Notes: a model not told the origin generated them from the letters alone. Counted from the first letter of the stretch, positions 8,501-16,724 are shown. The stretch: DNA of 64,000 nucleotides from J029 sp964482495 (GCA_964482495.1 CAYZXS010000009.1:1-64000), one strand, 5' to 3'. Translations and numbers: made by a program.

Positions 8501-9164
8501 TCAGGAAGGGGCCGTTGACGCTGCGGCCGCCGCCGGCGCCGGCCAGGGACTCGAAGGTGGCGTTGTTGACGAACTGCGGACCGCTGATGTGCAGCGCCGA
8601 GGCGTAGCTCGAATCCTCGGAATTGAGCCGCACGGTGTCGCTGTTGCTCACGGCGCCAGTGATCGTCAGGTTCGAATTGCCGCCGTTGTTGCTGCCGAGC
8701 AGGTCGAGCAGGCCGTCATTGCTCATGTTGCCGAGGGTGGAGCTGCCGCGGGCTCGAAAGTGGGTCGACTGGTTCTGGATCGTGCCCGGCCCCACCCAAG
8801 CCGAGTGGGTCCAGTCGATCCAGCTACCGCTCAGCACCGAGGCGCCGTTGACGGTGAGGGTGCGGCCGGAGGCCGCGAAGGTGGCGTTCCCGGCCCCGAA
8901 GCTGAACTGGTCCAGCACCGCGTCCATGTCCAGGGTCACGGTGTAGGGGGTGCCGCTCGAGACGCCGATGGCGGCCCAGTGCCCGGGGGCGTTCGGGACG
9001 CCGTTCGGCGTCCATTGGAGGGGCTGGCTCCAATTCCCGGGGCTGTCGTGGTTCCAGGAGTGGGTCTGGGCGGCGGCCGGCGCGGCGGCGGCGAGCAGGA
9101 GCAGGGCGACGGCGGCGACGGTGCGCACCGCCGCCGCGGCGAGGGGATCGGAGGTGGCGGACAT
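5550..9164 (-). CDS. Giant secreted beta-repeat protein
   Basis: This 1204-residue protein has a clear signal peptide (hydrophobic segment about 15-32, cleavage near AAAQ). It is followed by a Trp/Asn-rich N-terminal module and then five repeats of about 178 residues. Each repeat has a GGN-S/T-L turn, a DSxYxSxL strand and a GGGxR...N.G segment. This pattern resembles autotransporter-associated beta-strand or beta-helix proteins. No autotransporter barrel follows. A region near 930-1040 (GVGSLSLTGDL) resembles the cap before such passengers. The C-terminal 110 residues form the tail domain (GQTLLFQALEAS...SNVV) shared with two other secreted proteins here. The role is unknown; an adhesive or surface structure is plausible. 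Confidence 0.75.
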   Translation of the reverse strand: MSATSDPLAAAAVRTVAAVALLLLAAAAPAAAQTHSWNHDSPGNWSQPLQWTPNGVPNAPGHWAAIGVSSGTPYTVTLDMDAVLDQFSFGAGNATFAASGRTLTVNGASVLSGSWIDWTHSAWVGPGTIQNQSTHFRARGSSTLGNMSNDGLLDLLGSNNGGNSNLTITGAVSNSDTVRLNSEDSSYASALHISGPQFVNNATFESLAGAGGGRSVNGPFLNSGIGSTRLEASTVFSGGPVVNQGAWEVQSGAAQTFGSGVRFENSGPLTVDGSFQLGSGTFSWIGGPVAGTVALTHSTLELGAGNTDSGLFQVEGSSAVSGDLRSLQQVRVQGNSRGGNAALSPASSFQSAGVLRLEAADSTYAASLNLTPGDAFTNLSGGALQIYQGSGGGRNLVGAFDNQGLVDMQWPATFSTGPFTSTGVFNIGPAAVLNFGSNVGFRVDGGVLDIQGAFQMSSGTLDLDGGAVTGVPELTHSTLNVLSGYGAPVEVLIEGSSVLNGPLLAGHTVQGQGSSRGGNSNLSCPGGLTSAGTLLLDARDSTYASNLTMGTGPLQNAGTLRFAAGPGGGARGFTGELVNSGQVHADTSATWWTGPFTNHADLSVASGAVLTLASGTSFVQDGGSLQLDGALQQSSGSFQLDGGTMTGVPELTHAALGLGPGFTAPAEVLVEGSSSLSGAVSAGQTVHGQGSSRGGNSTLTAAAGLDNAGDLLFDSRDSSYSSALVVAGGPLSNTGTVRFAAGPGGGARSFGGELINQGLFAVDTGLTMNTGPFANQADFRVAAGQALTVSSGLQFTQEAGTLQCDGSFLLSSGTLRLAGGTTAGALAATHSALEIDPAFAGACEVEMEGNSTLGGGLQAGQAVVVRGAARGGQATLTASAGLISSGVLRLDSRDSGYQAKLVVNGGPFANQGLLEAAVGAGGVRNVTADLQNAGTIRVRDGASLAFSGTGLTNLAAGRLEGEGDLDVTAVGGLANNGAVAPGLDGVGSLSLTGDLGCGPDAILEVELGGFAPGTDHDQLSVSGTFAADGTLAVVALPGHTPQIGDQYTVATAGSLVGRFRTIETAGFPPLHGVRPRIQGGALVLTVVWDAPQPGNKPFRLGLQPPDPGLAGQDNDFVVLAAGQGKTVQLLYGSAAGHTTVPNCPGLSLGIDNAQLLGSGEGGGAQGRATITVSVPASFSGQTLLFQALEASTCRVSNVVSYSFP
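6500..8720 (-). repeat. Five tandem coding repeats of about 530-537 bp
   Basis: The GGN-S/T-L coding motif recurs at roughly 8680, 8148, 7611, 7078 and 6548, a spacing of 530-537 bp (about 178 residues). Copies three and four (about 7080-7610 and flanks) are the most alike, with near-identical stretches around SSRGGNS and FAAGPGGGAR. This suggests recent duplication within the gene. Confidence 0.75.
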
Positions 9165-9237
9165 AGCGAGGAGAACGAGAGCTCCCGCCGGAGTTGAACA
9201 TGGTTTTTCTCGATCCGGAAGGACACGGGAGCGGTGC

Positions 9238-9243
9238 TAAATT
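9238..9243 (+). promoter_or_regulatory. Candidate -10 (TAAATT) of the Nudix gene
   Basis: TAAATT lies 7 nt before the ATG at 9251 and supports that start over the TTG at 9194. Confidence 0.45.
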
Positions 9244-9250
9244 CCGGTCG

Positions 9251-9712
9251 ATGCCTGGCGCTCCTCCTCCCGCGCGGCGGCCCGCGGCCGGCACCCCGGA
9301 AGACCCGATCCTGGCCGCCGGGGTGGTGCTCTGGCGTCCTGGGCCCGCGGGCCCGGAGTTCCTGCTGCTGCGCAACGCCCTCCACGGCACCTGGGGCTTT
9401 GCCAAGGGCCACCTGGACACCGCCGACGCCGACCCGGCCGCCGGCGCCTTGCGCGAGCTGCTCGAGGAGACCGGGGTCGCCCTGGAGCCGGGCGACCTCG
9501 ACCCCTGCTTCGCCGACGCATCCTCCTACCGGCCGCGCGAGCGCTGGAAGCGGGTCGTGCTCTATCTGGCGGAGCTTCCGGACGGCCAGGAGGTCCGCAG
9601 CTCGGAGGAGCACGACGACTGGGGCTGGTTCGGCGAGCGGGACGCCCTCGACCGGCTCGACCACCAGGAGCTGCGGCGCAGCCTGATCCGGGCGGCCGCG
9701 CGGGTGGGCTAG
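9251..9712 (+). CDS. Nudix hydrolase (Ap4A-hydrolase-like)
   Basis: This is a 153-residue Nudix protein. The WGFAKGHLD lead-in and the core RELLEETGV are intact, but the box has one extra residue between the first Gly and the REL segment, and the usual first Glu is Asp/Ala. The WGFxKGH context is typical of bis(5'-nucleosyl)-tetraphosphate pyrophosphatases. The TTG at 9194 would add an unlikely 19-residue extension. Its TAG stop forms the first three bases of the -10 hexamer of the next gene. Confidence 0.8.
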   Translation: MPGAPPPARRPAAGTPEDPILAAGVVLWRPGPAGPEFLLLRNALHGTWGFAKGHLDTADADPAAGALRELLEETGVALEPGDLDPCFADASSYRPRERWKRVVLYLAELPDGQEVRSSEEHDDWGWFGERDALDRLDHQELRRSLIRAAARVG

Positions 9713-9715
9713 AAT
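9710..9715 (+). promoter_or_regulatory. Candidate -10 (TAGAAT) of the HD-domain gene
   Basis: The TAG is the stop codon of the Nudix gene. The hexamer is 10 nt before the ATG at 9726, so the HD gene and argS downstream could be transcribed independently. Confidence 0.45.
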
Positions 9716-9725
9716 GCCGGGCTCG

Positions 9726-10325
9726 ATGAGCCCGCAAGACGCCCGTTTGCTCCTGGACGCGCACGCCCCCGAGGGCGAGCCCTGGCCCTGGCACTGCCGC
9801 CAGGTGGCCCGGGTGGCGGTGCGGCTGGGCGAGGCGCTGCAGCAGGCCGGCGCGCCGGTCGACCTGGCCGAGCTCGAGGTGCAGGCGCTGCTCCACGACA
9901 TCGGCCGCAGCCTGACCCACGGCCCCTTCCACGGCTGGTCCGGCTTCGTGCTGCTGCGCTCCCTGGGGCGGTCCGAGGCCGGCCGCGGCTGCCTGACCCA
10001 CTGGCTCAAGGGCCGCGCTCCCGAAGAGCTGCGCCAGAGCACCCACTTCCGCGACTCCTTCATCGAGCGGGTCTACGCCGCCATCGACCCGCCCGGCTGG
10101 ACCCTGGCCGACAGCGTGCTCTCGGTGGCCGACTCCAGCGTCCGGCACAGCACCGTAGTCGGCTTCGAAGAGCGCTATCGCGACCTCTACCAGCGCTACG
10201 GCCAGTCCGCCTGGCTGGAGCGCGCCTGCGAGCTGACCAGCGAGCACGCCGGCGAGATCGCCGGGCTGCTCGGCCGCCCGGTGGAAGACGTGCTCGAGCC
10301 CCTCTACGGCGACACCCTGGAATGA
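9726..10325 (+). CDS. HD-domain metal-dependent phosphohydrolase
   Basis: This 199-residue protein has HD-superfamily metal ligands: His23 (WHCRQVA), His57-Asp58 (LLHDIG) and a THGPFHG segment about 8 residues later. Such proteins hydrolyse nucleotides or phosphoesters; the substrate is not evident. It sits between a dinucleotide-polyphosphate-type Nudix gene and argS and overlaps argS by 4 bp (ATGA), so it is translationally coupled. An alternative ATG at 9714 adds four residues, but the TAGAAT position favours 9726. Confidence 0.75.
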   Translation: MSPQDARLLLDAHAPEGEPWPWHCRQVARVAVRLGEALQQAGAPVDLAELEVQALLHDIGRSLTHGPFHGWSGFVLLRSLGRSEAGRGCLTHWLKGRAPEELRQSTHFRDSFIERVYAAIDPPGWTLADSVLSVADSSVRHSTVVGFEERYRDLYQRYGQSAWLERACELTSEHAGEIAGLLGRPVEDVLEPLYGDTLE

Positions 10326-12034
10326 ACGCACCCCCCGCCCCCGCCCTCCAAGGGCTCGACCTCTACGCCGCCCGCATCCGCGAAGCCCTGGCCGCGGCGC
10401 TGGACGCGCCCGCCGACTCCCTGCAGCTCGAGCGGCCGCGCCAGGACAAGCTCGGCGACTTCGCCTTGCCTTGCTTCCGCTTCGCCAAGGACCACGGCGG
10501 CAACCCGGCGGCCCTGGCGGCCAAGCTCGCCACCGAAATGGAGGTGGCCGAGGTCTCGGCCGCGGCGGCGGGCCCGTTCCTGAACTTCACGGTCGACCGG
10601 GCGGCGCTGGCGGCCACGATCCTGGCCGACTGCGGCCGGGACGACTTCGCCGGCGGCCGTAGCGACGAGACCACCCTGGTCGAGTACAGCTCGCCCAACA
10701 TCGCCAAGCCGATGCACGTCGGCCACCTGCGCAGCACCGTGATCGGCGCGGCGCTGGCGCGGCTCTACGCCCACCTCGGGCACCGGGTGGTGCGCCTCAA
10801 CCACATCGGCGACTGGGGCAGCCAGTTCGGCAAGCTGGTGGCCGCCTGGCGCCGCTGGGGCGCGGAGGACGCGCTGCAGGCCGACCCGATCGGCCACCTG
10901 CTCGAGCTCTACGTCCGCTACCACCAGGAGGAGGAGGCCGACGAGACGCTCAAGGAGCAGGCAAAGGCCGCCTTCCAAGAGCTGGAGTCCGGGGAGCAGA
11001 ACGACACCCGCGCGGTCTGGCAGCACTTCACTGAGCTGTCGATGCGGGAATTCGACAAGGTCTACGCCCGCCTGGGCTCGGAGTTCGACTTCGTGCGCGG
11101 CGAGTCCTGGTACGAGGACAAGCTGGCGCCGCTGCTGGAGTGGCTGGACGCCGCAGGGGTGCTCGAAGAGAGCGAAGGCGCGACCATCGTCGACCTGGAG
11201 AGCGAGGACATCAGCACCCCCTGCCTGGTCAAGACCGCCCACGGCACCACGCTCTACGCCACCCGTGACCTGGCGGCGGCCAAGTCGCGCTGGGAGGAGT
11301 TCGAATTCGACCGCGCCCTCTACGTGGTCGGCCAGGAGCAGAAGCTGCACTTCCGCCAGTTCAAGGCGGCGCTGCACAAGGCCGGGCAGGCGTGGTCGGA
11401 GCGGATCGAGCACATCCCCTTCGGCCTGATCCGCATGGCCGAGGGCAAGCTCTCGACCCGCGAGGGCCGGGTGCTGGCGCTCAAGGAGCTGCTCGACCGC
11501 GCCGTCGAGCTGGCCGGCGAGGTCATCGAGGAGAAGAACCCCGACATGCCCGACAAGGCCGCCGCGGCCGAGATGGTCGGCGTCGGCGCGGTGATCTTCC
11601 ACGACCTCAAGCACCAGCGCGGCAAGGACGTGGTCTTCGATTGGAAGGAGGTGCTGTCCTTCGAGGGCGACACCGGCCCTTACCTGCAGTACACCCACGC
11701 CCGCTGCTGCGCCATCCTGCGCAAGGCCGGGCGGCCGGTGCCGGCGCTCGAGGAGCTCGACCCGGCGCTGCTGGCCGACTCGCCCGAGCTGCTGGTCGCG
11801 CTCGGCCGCCTGCCGCAAGCGGTGCGCGAAGCCGCCGACAAGCACGAGCCGATGCTGCTGGCCCAGCACCTGCTCAAGATCGCCGCCGCCGCCAACTCCT
11901 TCTACCGCGACCGCCGGGTGCTCGGCTCCGAGCCGGCCCTGGAGTCGGTCCGCCTGGCCGCCGTCGACCGCACCCGCCGGGTCCTGGCCCTCGGCCTCGG
12001 CCTGCTCGGCGTGCCCACCCCCGAGGAAATGTGA
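10322..12034 (+). CDS. argS: Arginyl-tRNA synthetase
   Basis: This 570-residue class I synthetase charges tRNA-Arg. An N-terminal Add-1-like domain (about 1-110) precedes the signature EYSSPNIAKPMHVGHLRS (HIGH variant HVGH). The KMSK loop is the ArgRS-type KLSTREG. The helical anticodon-binding domain fills the C-terminus (YTHARCCAI... to LLGVPTPEEM). The length is normal. It overlaps the HD gene upstream and apt downstream by single start/stop junctions, forming a Nudix-HD-argS-apt unit. Confidence 0.96.
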   Translation: MNAPPAPALQGLDLYAARIREALAAALDAPADSLQLERPRQDKLGDFALPCFRFAKDHGGNPAALAAKLATEMEVAEVSAAAAGPFLNFTVDRAALAATILADCGRDDFAGGRSDETTLVEYSSPNIAKPMHVGHLRSTVIGAALARLYAHLGHRVVRLNHIGDWGSQFGKLVAAWRRWGAEDALQADPIGHLLELYVRYHQEEEADETLKEQAKAAFQELESGEQNDTRAVWQHFTELSMREFDKVYARLGSEFDFVRGESWYEDKLAPLLEWLDAAGVLEESEGATIVDLESEDISTPCLVKTAHGTTLYATRDLAAAKSRWEEFEFDRALYVVGQEQKLHFRQFKAALHKAGQAWSERIEHIPFGLIRMAEGKLSTREGRVLALKELLDRAVELAGEVIEEKNPDMPDKAAAAEMVGVGAVIFHDLKHQRGKDVVFDWKEVLSFEGDTGPYLQYTHARCCAILRKAGRPVPALEELDPALLADSPELLVALGRLPQAVREAADKHEPMLLAQHLLKIAAAANSFYRDRRVLGSEPALESVRLAAVDRTRRVLALGLGLLGVPTPEEM

Positions 12035-12555
12035 TGCCGTTCGAATCCCACCTGCGCGACGTCCCGGACTTCCCCAAGCCGGGCATCGTCTTCAAGGACA
12101 TCACCCCGCTGCTCAAGGACCCGGCGGCCTTCCGCGCCGCCAACGACGCCCTCGAGGCCCTGGTCCGGCCCATGGCCCCCACCGCCATCGCCGCCATCGA
12201 GTCCCGCGGCTTCCTGTTCGGGGCCCCCCTGGCCGAGCGCCTGGGGATCGCCCTGGTGCCGCTGCGCAAGCCCGGCAAGCTGCCCTGGAAGACCCACCAG
12301 GAGTCCTACGAGCTGGAATACGGCACCAGCACCCTCGAGGTCCACCACGACGCCGCCGGCCCCGGCGACCGGGTGGTCCTGGTGGACGACCTGCTGGCCA
12401 CCGGCGGCACCGCCGCGGCCTCCCTCAACCTGGTCCGGCGGCTGGGCGCGGAGGTGGTCGGAGCCGCCTTCGTGGTCGAGCTCAGCTTCCTCGGCGGCCG
12501 GGCGCCGCTGCACGGGATCGAGATCGCCAGCCTGGTTCAGGTCGACGGGGAGTAG
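12034..12555 (+). CDS. apt: Adenine phosphoribosyltransferase
   Basis: This 173-residue type I phosphoribosyltransferase salvages adenine to AMP with PRPP. It starts FPKPGIVFKDITPLL, typical of Apt. It has IESRGFLFG, the hood segment RKPGKLP, and the PRPP-binding loop VVLVDDLLATGGT. The ATG overlaps the argS stop (TGATG). It is the last gene of that unit. Confidence 0.96.
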   Translation: MPFESHLRDVPDFPKPGIVFKDITPLLKDPAAFRAANDALEALVRPMAPTAIAAIESRGFLFGAPLAERLGIALVPLRKPGKLPWKTHQESYELEYGTSTLEVHHDAAGPGDRVVLVDDLLATGGTAAASLNLVRRLGAEVVGAAFVVELSFLGGRAPLHGIEIASLVQVDGE

Positions 12556-12576
12556 CGTCGGCCCCTGCGCCGCGCC

Positions 12577-12582
12577 TAGAAT
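12577..12582 (+). promoter_or_regulatory. Candidate -10 (TAGAAT) of the sigma-factor operon
   Basis: TAGAAT is 9 nt upstream of the ATG at 12592. No -35-like hexamer is found at 16-18 bp upstream, where the DNA reads GC-rich. Confidence 0.5.
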
Positions 12583-12591
12583 CGACTGCCC

Positions 12592-13386
12592 ATGGACCCC
12601 GAACGCGAGCCGACGCCCGACGAGCTGGAAGAACCGAGGCTCACCGCCGAGGAGCTGTGGCTGCAATTCAACGAGACCAGCGACGACGCCCTCAAGAACG
12701 AGCTGATCGAGCGCCACCAGCCCCTGGTGCGCTTCATCGCCGAGCGGATCTGCCGCAACCTGCCCAACAGCGTCGACGCCGACGACCTGGCCCAGGAGGG
12801 CACCTTCGGCCTGATGGACGCGATCGGCAAGTTCGACCCCGAGCGCGGCGTCAAGTTCAAGACCTACTGCAGCACCCGCATCCGCGGCGCCATCCTCGAC
12901 GCCCTGCGCAGCCAGGACTGGGTGCCGCGGCTGGTGCGGCAGCGGGCCAGCAAGCTGAACGCGCTGCGCCAGACCTTCCAGGCCAGCTACGGCTGCGAGC
13001 CGACCGACCAGGAGATCGCCAAGGCCCTCGACGTCGAGGAGGACGACCTCCAGATGATGCTGAAGAAGGCCCACCCGCGGGCCATGCACAACCTGTCCGA
13101 CCGGCGGGTGTCCCCCAGCGGCGACACGGAGTCGGACATCGACACCCTGGGCGAGTCCGCGGAAGCGGACCCGCTGGACCTCGTGAACCGCAAGGACATG
13201 ATGGCCGTCCTGACGCGGGCCCTGACGCCCAAGGAGCGGATGATCCTCGAGTACTACTACTTGAAGGGCCTGACCCTGCGGGAGATCGGCATGCTGATGG
13301 AGCTGACCGAGTCCCGCGTCTGCCAGATCCACTCCAACGTGATCAAGCGGCTGCGCGAGCGGCTGGACCCGCGAATCGGCCAATGA
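12592..13386 (+). CDS. RNA polymerase sigma factor, FliA/WhiG type
   Basis: This 264-residue sigma-70 family member has region 2 at about 45-115 (DLAQEGTFGLMDAIGKFD, RIRGAILDALRSQDWVPR), which is the FliA/WhiG pattern. Region 3 is at about 125-180, and a region 4 helix-turn-helix (LTLREIGMLMELTESRVCQIHS) sits near the end. Family members direct flagellar or developmental genes, but no flagellar gene is nearby. Instead it heads a run of housekeeping genes (birA, rph, rdgB, lepA), overlapping birA by 4 bp. It has its own near-leaderless promoter. Confidence 0.92.
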   Translation: MDPEREPTPDELEEPRLTAEELWLQFNETSDDALKNELIERHQPLVRFIAERICRNLPNSVDADDLAQEGTFGLMDAIGKFDPERGVKFKTYCSTRIRGAILDALRSQDWVPRLVRQRASKLNALRQTFQASYGCEPTDQEIAKALDVEEDDLQMMLKKAHPRAMHNLSDRRVSPSGDTESDIDTLGESAEADPLDLVNRKDMMAVLTRALTPKERMILEYYYLKGLTLREIGMLMELTESRVCQIHSNVIKRLRERLDPRIGQ

Positions 13387-14192
13387 GGCCGCTGCGGGCC
13401 GCGCGGATCGCCGCCGCGCTGCCGGCGGACCGCAGGCTCGCGCGGCGGGTGGAGGTGCTGGCCGAGTGCCCGAGCACCTCGGACGCGCTGCGCCAGCGGC
13501 TGGCCGAGCAGGGCGCCGAGGCCTGCGACGGCGTGCTGCTCCTGGCCGAGCACCAGCCGGGAGGCCGCGGCCGCAAGGCCCGGGACTGGTGGGCGGGGCC
13601 GGCCGGGGCCAACCTGGCCCTGAGCCTGTGCGCGCTGCCGCCGCCCGAGCCCTACCCGGCCGCCGGCCTGCTGGTCGGCTGCGCCCTGGCCGCCGCGGCC
13701 GAGGCCTGCTGCGGCCGCCCGGCGGCCCTGAAGTGGCCCAATGACCTGCTGATCGACGGCGCCAAGGTCGCCGGGCTGCTGGCGGAGGTGCCCTCGACCT
13801 CGCCGCCGGCGCTGGTGCTGGGCCTCGGGATCAACGTCCACGCCGCGCCCCCGCCCGCGGCCGCCCCCTACCCCACCGCCTGCCTGGCGGAGCTGGCGCC
13901 GGCCCCCGTCGACCGGGAGGGGCTGCTGGTCGAGCTGCTGACCGGCCTCGAGGCGCGCTGGGTGGAGTACGCCGAGGCCGGGCCGGCCGCCCTCGAGGCG
14001 GAGTTCCTCGAGCGGCTGCGGCGGTGGGCGCCGCACGGGGTGCGCGCCGCGGGTCCAGAGCCCATCGCCGCCGGCCCGCTGCTAGAATTCTCTGTTCGAC
14101 GAGGCCTGACCTGGGGACGAGAGGGCCAAGAGGTGACGCGGGCCGCGGGCCTGCTGCCCGAGCTCCAGCCGCTCGCCGCCCCAGGAGCCTAG
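13383..14192 (+). CDS. birA: Biotin-[acetyl-CoA-carboxylase] ligase
   Basis: This 269-residue enzyme attaches biotin to the biotin carboxyl carrier protein. The biotinyl-AMP loop GGRGRKARDWW and the KWPNDLLIDGAKVAGLL segment are intact. No N-terminal helix-turn-helix is present, so this is a monofunctional (group I) BirA that does not repress biotin genes. The C-terminal SH3-like domain (about 225-269) is short. The ATG overlaps the sigma-factor stop (ATGA). TAGAAT at 14083, within this gene, could be an internal promoter for rph. Confidence 0.92.
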   Translation: MRPLRAARIAAALPADRRLARRVEVLAECPSTSDALRQRLAEQGAEACDGVLLLAEHQPGGRGRKARDWWAGPAGANLALSLCALPPPEPYPAAGLLVGCALAAAAEACCGRPAALKWPNDLLIDGAKVAGLLAEVPSTSPPALVLGLGINVHAAPPPAAAPYPTACLAELAPAPVDREGLLVELLTGLEARWVEYAEAGPAALEAEFLERLRRWAPHGVRAAGPEPIAAGPLLEFSVRRGLTWGREGQEVTRAAGLLPELQPLAAPGA

Positions 14193-14204
14193 AGGGAATC
14201 CGCG

Positions 14205-14930
14205 ATGAAACGATTCGACGATCGGGACGCCGACGAGCTTCGGCCGGTCCGCTTCCACCGCAACTACGCCGAGAACGCCGACGGTTCGGTGCTGGTCGAG
14301 GTCGGCCGCACCAAGGTGCTGTGCACGGTCTGCGCCGCGACCAAGGTGCCGATGTTCCAGAAGTCCAAGGGCCAGGGCTGGATGACCGCGGAGTACTCGA
14401 TGCTGCCGGGTTCGGTGCAGGGACGGAAGACCCGCGAGCTCGGCAAGCGCGACGGCCGCAGCGTCGAGATCCAGCGGCTGATCGGTCGGGCGCTGCGGGC
14501 GGTGATCGACCTGAGCGCCTTCCCCGACCACACCCTGCACGTCGACTGCGACGTGGTCCAGGCTGACGGCGGCACCCGCTGCGCCTCGATCACCGGCGCC
14601 GCGGTGGCGCTGCACGACGCCCTGCAGACGCTGTCCTCGCGCGGGCAGCTGCGCCACTGGCCGATGCGCGACTGGCCGACGGCGGTCTCGGTCGGGCTGG
14701 TGGCCGGCCAGGAGTTCCTGGACCTGGATTACGGCGAGGACTTCGAGGCCGGGGTCGACATGAACGTCATCGGCACCGGCTCGGGCAAGATCATCGAGGT
14801 CCAGGGCACCGCCGAGGACCTGCCCTTCGAGCGCGAGGTCTTCAACCGCCTGGTCGACCTGGGCATGAACGGCGTCGCCGAGCTGGCGGCGATGCAGAAG
14901 GCCGCGGTCGAGGCCGGGCTGCCGGTATGA
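14205..14930 (+). CDS. rph: Ribonuclease PH
   Basis: This 241-residue phosphorolytic 3'-5' exoribonuclease trims tRNA 3' ends. Family signatures include SVLVEVGRTKVLCTV, the GWMTAEYSMLPGS segment, RDGRSVEIQRLIGRALR and DCDVVQADGGTR. An AGAGGGAA Shine-Dalgarno lies 5-12 nt before the ATG. It overlaps the next gene by 4 bp. The pairing with rdgB two genes on is common in bacteria. Confidence 0.96.
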   Translation: MKRFDDRDADELRPVRFHRNYAENADGSVLVEVGRTKVLCTVCAATKVPMFQKSKGQGWMTAEYSMLPGSVQGRKTRELGKRDGRSVEIQRLIGRALRAVIDLSAFPDHTLHVDCDVVQADGGTRCASITGAAVALHDALQTLSSRGQLRHWPMRDWPTAVSVGLVAGQEFLDLDYGEDFEAGVDMNVIGTGSGKIIEVQGTAEDLPFEREVFNRLVDLGMNGVAELAAMQKAAVEAGLPV

Positions 14931-16093
14931 CCATGAAGAAGCGCCTGCTGATCTGGGGCGGGGTCCTGCTGGCGGCGGTGCTGGCCTACGGGCTCCAGCG
15001 CGGCTTCCGCTACCCGCCGCTGCAATTCGACCCGTCGCCGGTGTCGACCGTGCTCAAGAGCCCGGACGGCTGGCGGCTGCACGGCCTCGGCGCCTACCGC
15101 CGCGAGTCGGTGCCGCCGGTGGTGTTCCGGGCCTGGGCGCCGTCGCCCAAGCTGCTGTTCGAGGTGACCCTGGCCGGCTCCACCGAGCTCACGATCGAGA
15201 ACGTGCACCCCGAGGCCGAGCTGATCGGCGAGGGCGTCGAGGAGTTGAGCCGCGACGGCCTGTCGCGCCGGCTGAAGGTCGACTGGGGCATGGGCGAGAA
15301 CCGCGAGATCGAGCTGCGCTTCCCCGCGCGGGAGCGTTACCGCTTCGCCGTCATCGGCGACGCCGGCGGCCGCGGCGAGCTGCGCTGGAACTACCAGCGG
15401 GCGGCCGAGCTGGGCGCCGACTTCGTCATCCACGTCGGCGACATCGCCTACTACGACGACGACTTCGAGTCCGCGGCCCAGGTCATCCGCGAGGCGGCGA
15501 TGCCGAGCTACGTCGCCATCGGCAACCACGACTTCCACGGCGGCACGCGCGACCGCTTCCGCTACTTCCAGGAGTACTTCGGCCCGATGAACGGCGCCTT
15601 CGAGCTCGAGGGGGTCTACTTCCTCAACCTCGACACCGCCGCCGACCTGGTGCCCGCCGGCCGCGGCAAGCGCGGCGAGCTGCTCGAGGAGCTGGCCGCC
15701 AGCCCGCCGCCCGGGCCGCTGGTGGTGTTCACCCACCGCCCCTTCGCCGACCCGCGGGTGCTGCGCGGCACGCGCGACGACCCGCACGCCCTCAACCGCA
15801 CCGCCGAGGCCGACTGGCTGCGCGAGCAGCTGCTGGCTATGGGCGCGGACGTGATGCTGGCGGGGCACATCCACCGCACCGAGGACTTCGACGACCAGGG
15901 CCTGCGCACCATCATCGGCGGCGACGGCCTGGGGGTGCGCGGCACGAAGCGGGCCATGATGGTGATCGGCGAGTTCGAGCCGGGCCTGCCGGTGGAGTTC
16001 CGTCAGGAGCTCCTGAACATGCCCACCAGCGCCCACTCCCCCGAGTACGCCAAGGACCGGGGCGAGCCTGCTGAGCACGACAAGGTCCATTGA
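14927..16093 (+). CDS. Membrane-anchored metallophosphoesterase (purple-acid-phosphatase-like)
   Basis: This 388-residue protein has an N-terminal transmembrane anchor (about 5-24), a beta-sandwich segment (about 60-135) like the fibronectin-type domain of purple acid phosphatases, and a calcineurin-type catalytic core. The metal motifs are GDAGG (about 145), HVGDIAYYDDD, GNHDFH, FTHRPF and AGHIHRTED. It likely dephosphorylates an extracytoplasmic substrate that cannot be named. It lies inside a housekeeping operon and overlaps rph and rdgB. Confidence 0.82.
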   Translation: MTMKKRLLIWGGVLLAAVLAYGLQRGFRYPPLQFDPSPVSTVLKSPDGWRLHGLGAYRRESVPPVVFRAWAPSPKLLFEVTLAGSTELTIENVHPEAELIGEGVEELSRDGLSRRLKVDWGMGENREIELRFPARERYRFAVIGDAGGRGELRWNYQRAAELGADFVIHVGDIAYYDDDFESAAQVIREAAMPSYVAIGNHDFHGGTRDRFRYFQEYFGPMNGAFELEGVYFLNLDTAADLVPAGRGKRGELLEELAASPPPGPLVVFTHRPFADPRVLRGTRDDPHALNRTAEADWLREQLLAMGADVMLAGHIHRTEDFDDQGLRTIIGGDGLGVRGTKRAMMVIGEFEPGLPVEFRQELLNMPTSAHSPEYAKDRGEPAEHDKVH

Positions 16094-16724
16094 TGCAGCG
16101 CATCCTGATCGCCTCCGGCAACGCCAAGAAGCTGGCCGAGCTCGAGTCCATGTGCGCCGGGCTGCCGGTGGAGCTGCTCAGCCCCGCCGACCTGCCCCAG
16201 GGCCTGCCCGAGGTGGAAGAGGACGCCGACAACTTCCTCGACAACGCCGCCAAGAAGGCCTTCGCCTTCGCCGCCGCGGCCGAGGAGCAGCTCGGACCGG
16301 GCATCTGGGCCCTGGCCGACGACTCCGGCCTGTGCGTGGACGCCCTGGAGGGCGCCCCGGGGGTCTACTCGGCCCGCTTCGCCGGGGTGGACGGAGACCA
16401 GCGCGACGCCGCCAACAACGAGCTGCTGCTGCACAAGCTGGCCGACACCCCGGCCGCTGAGCGCGGCGCTTCCTTCTGGTGCGTGATCGCGGTCGCCAGC
16501 CCCAGCGAGCTGCTGTTCGCAGTCGACGGCACGGTCGCCGGTCGGATCCTGGACGCCCCGGAGGGCGAAGGCGGCTTCGGCTACGACCCGCTCTTCTATC
16601 ATGAGGAGTCCGGCTGCAGCTTCGCCCGCCTGGATCACGCCCAGAAGGCCGCCGTCAGCCACCGCGGCGAGGCCGTCGCCAAGCTGCGCGAAGTCCTGGA
16701 ATCCGTCCTCCCCGCCACCCGCTG

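Noticed and set aside
9194..9250. TTG-initiated extension of the Nudix protein
   Set aside because: The 19 extra residues look non-coding, and the TAAATT hexamer lies inside them, which places the promoter upstream of the ATG at 9251.
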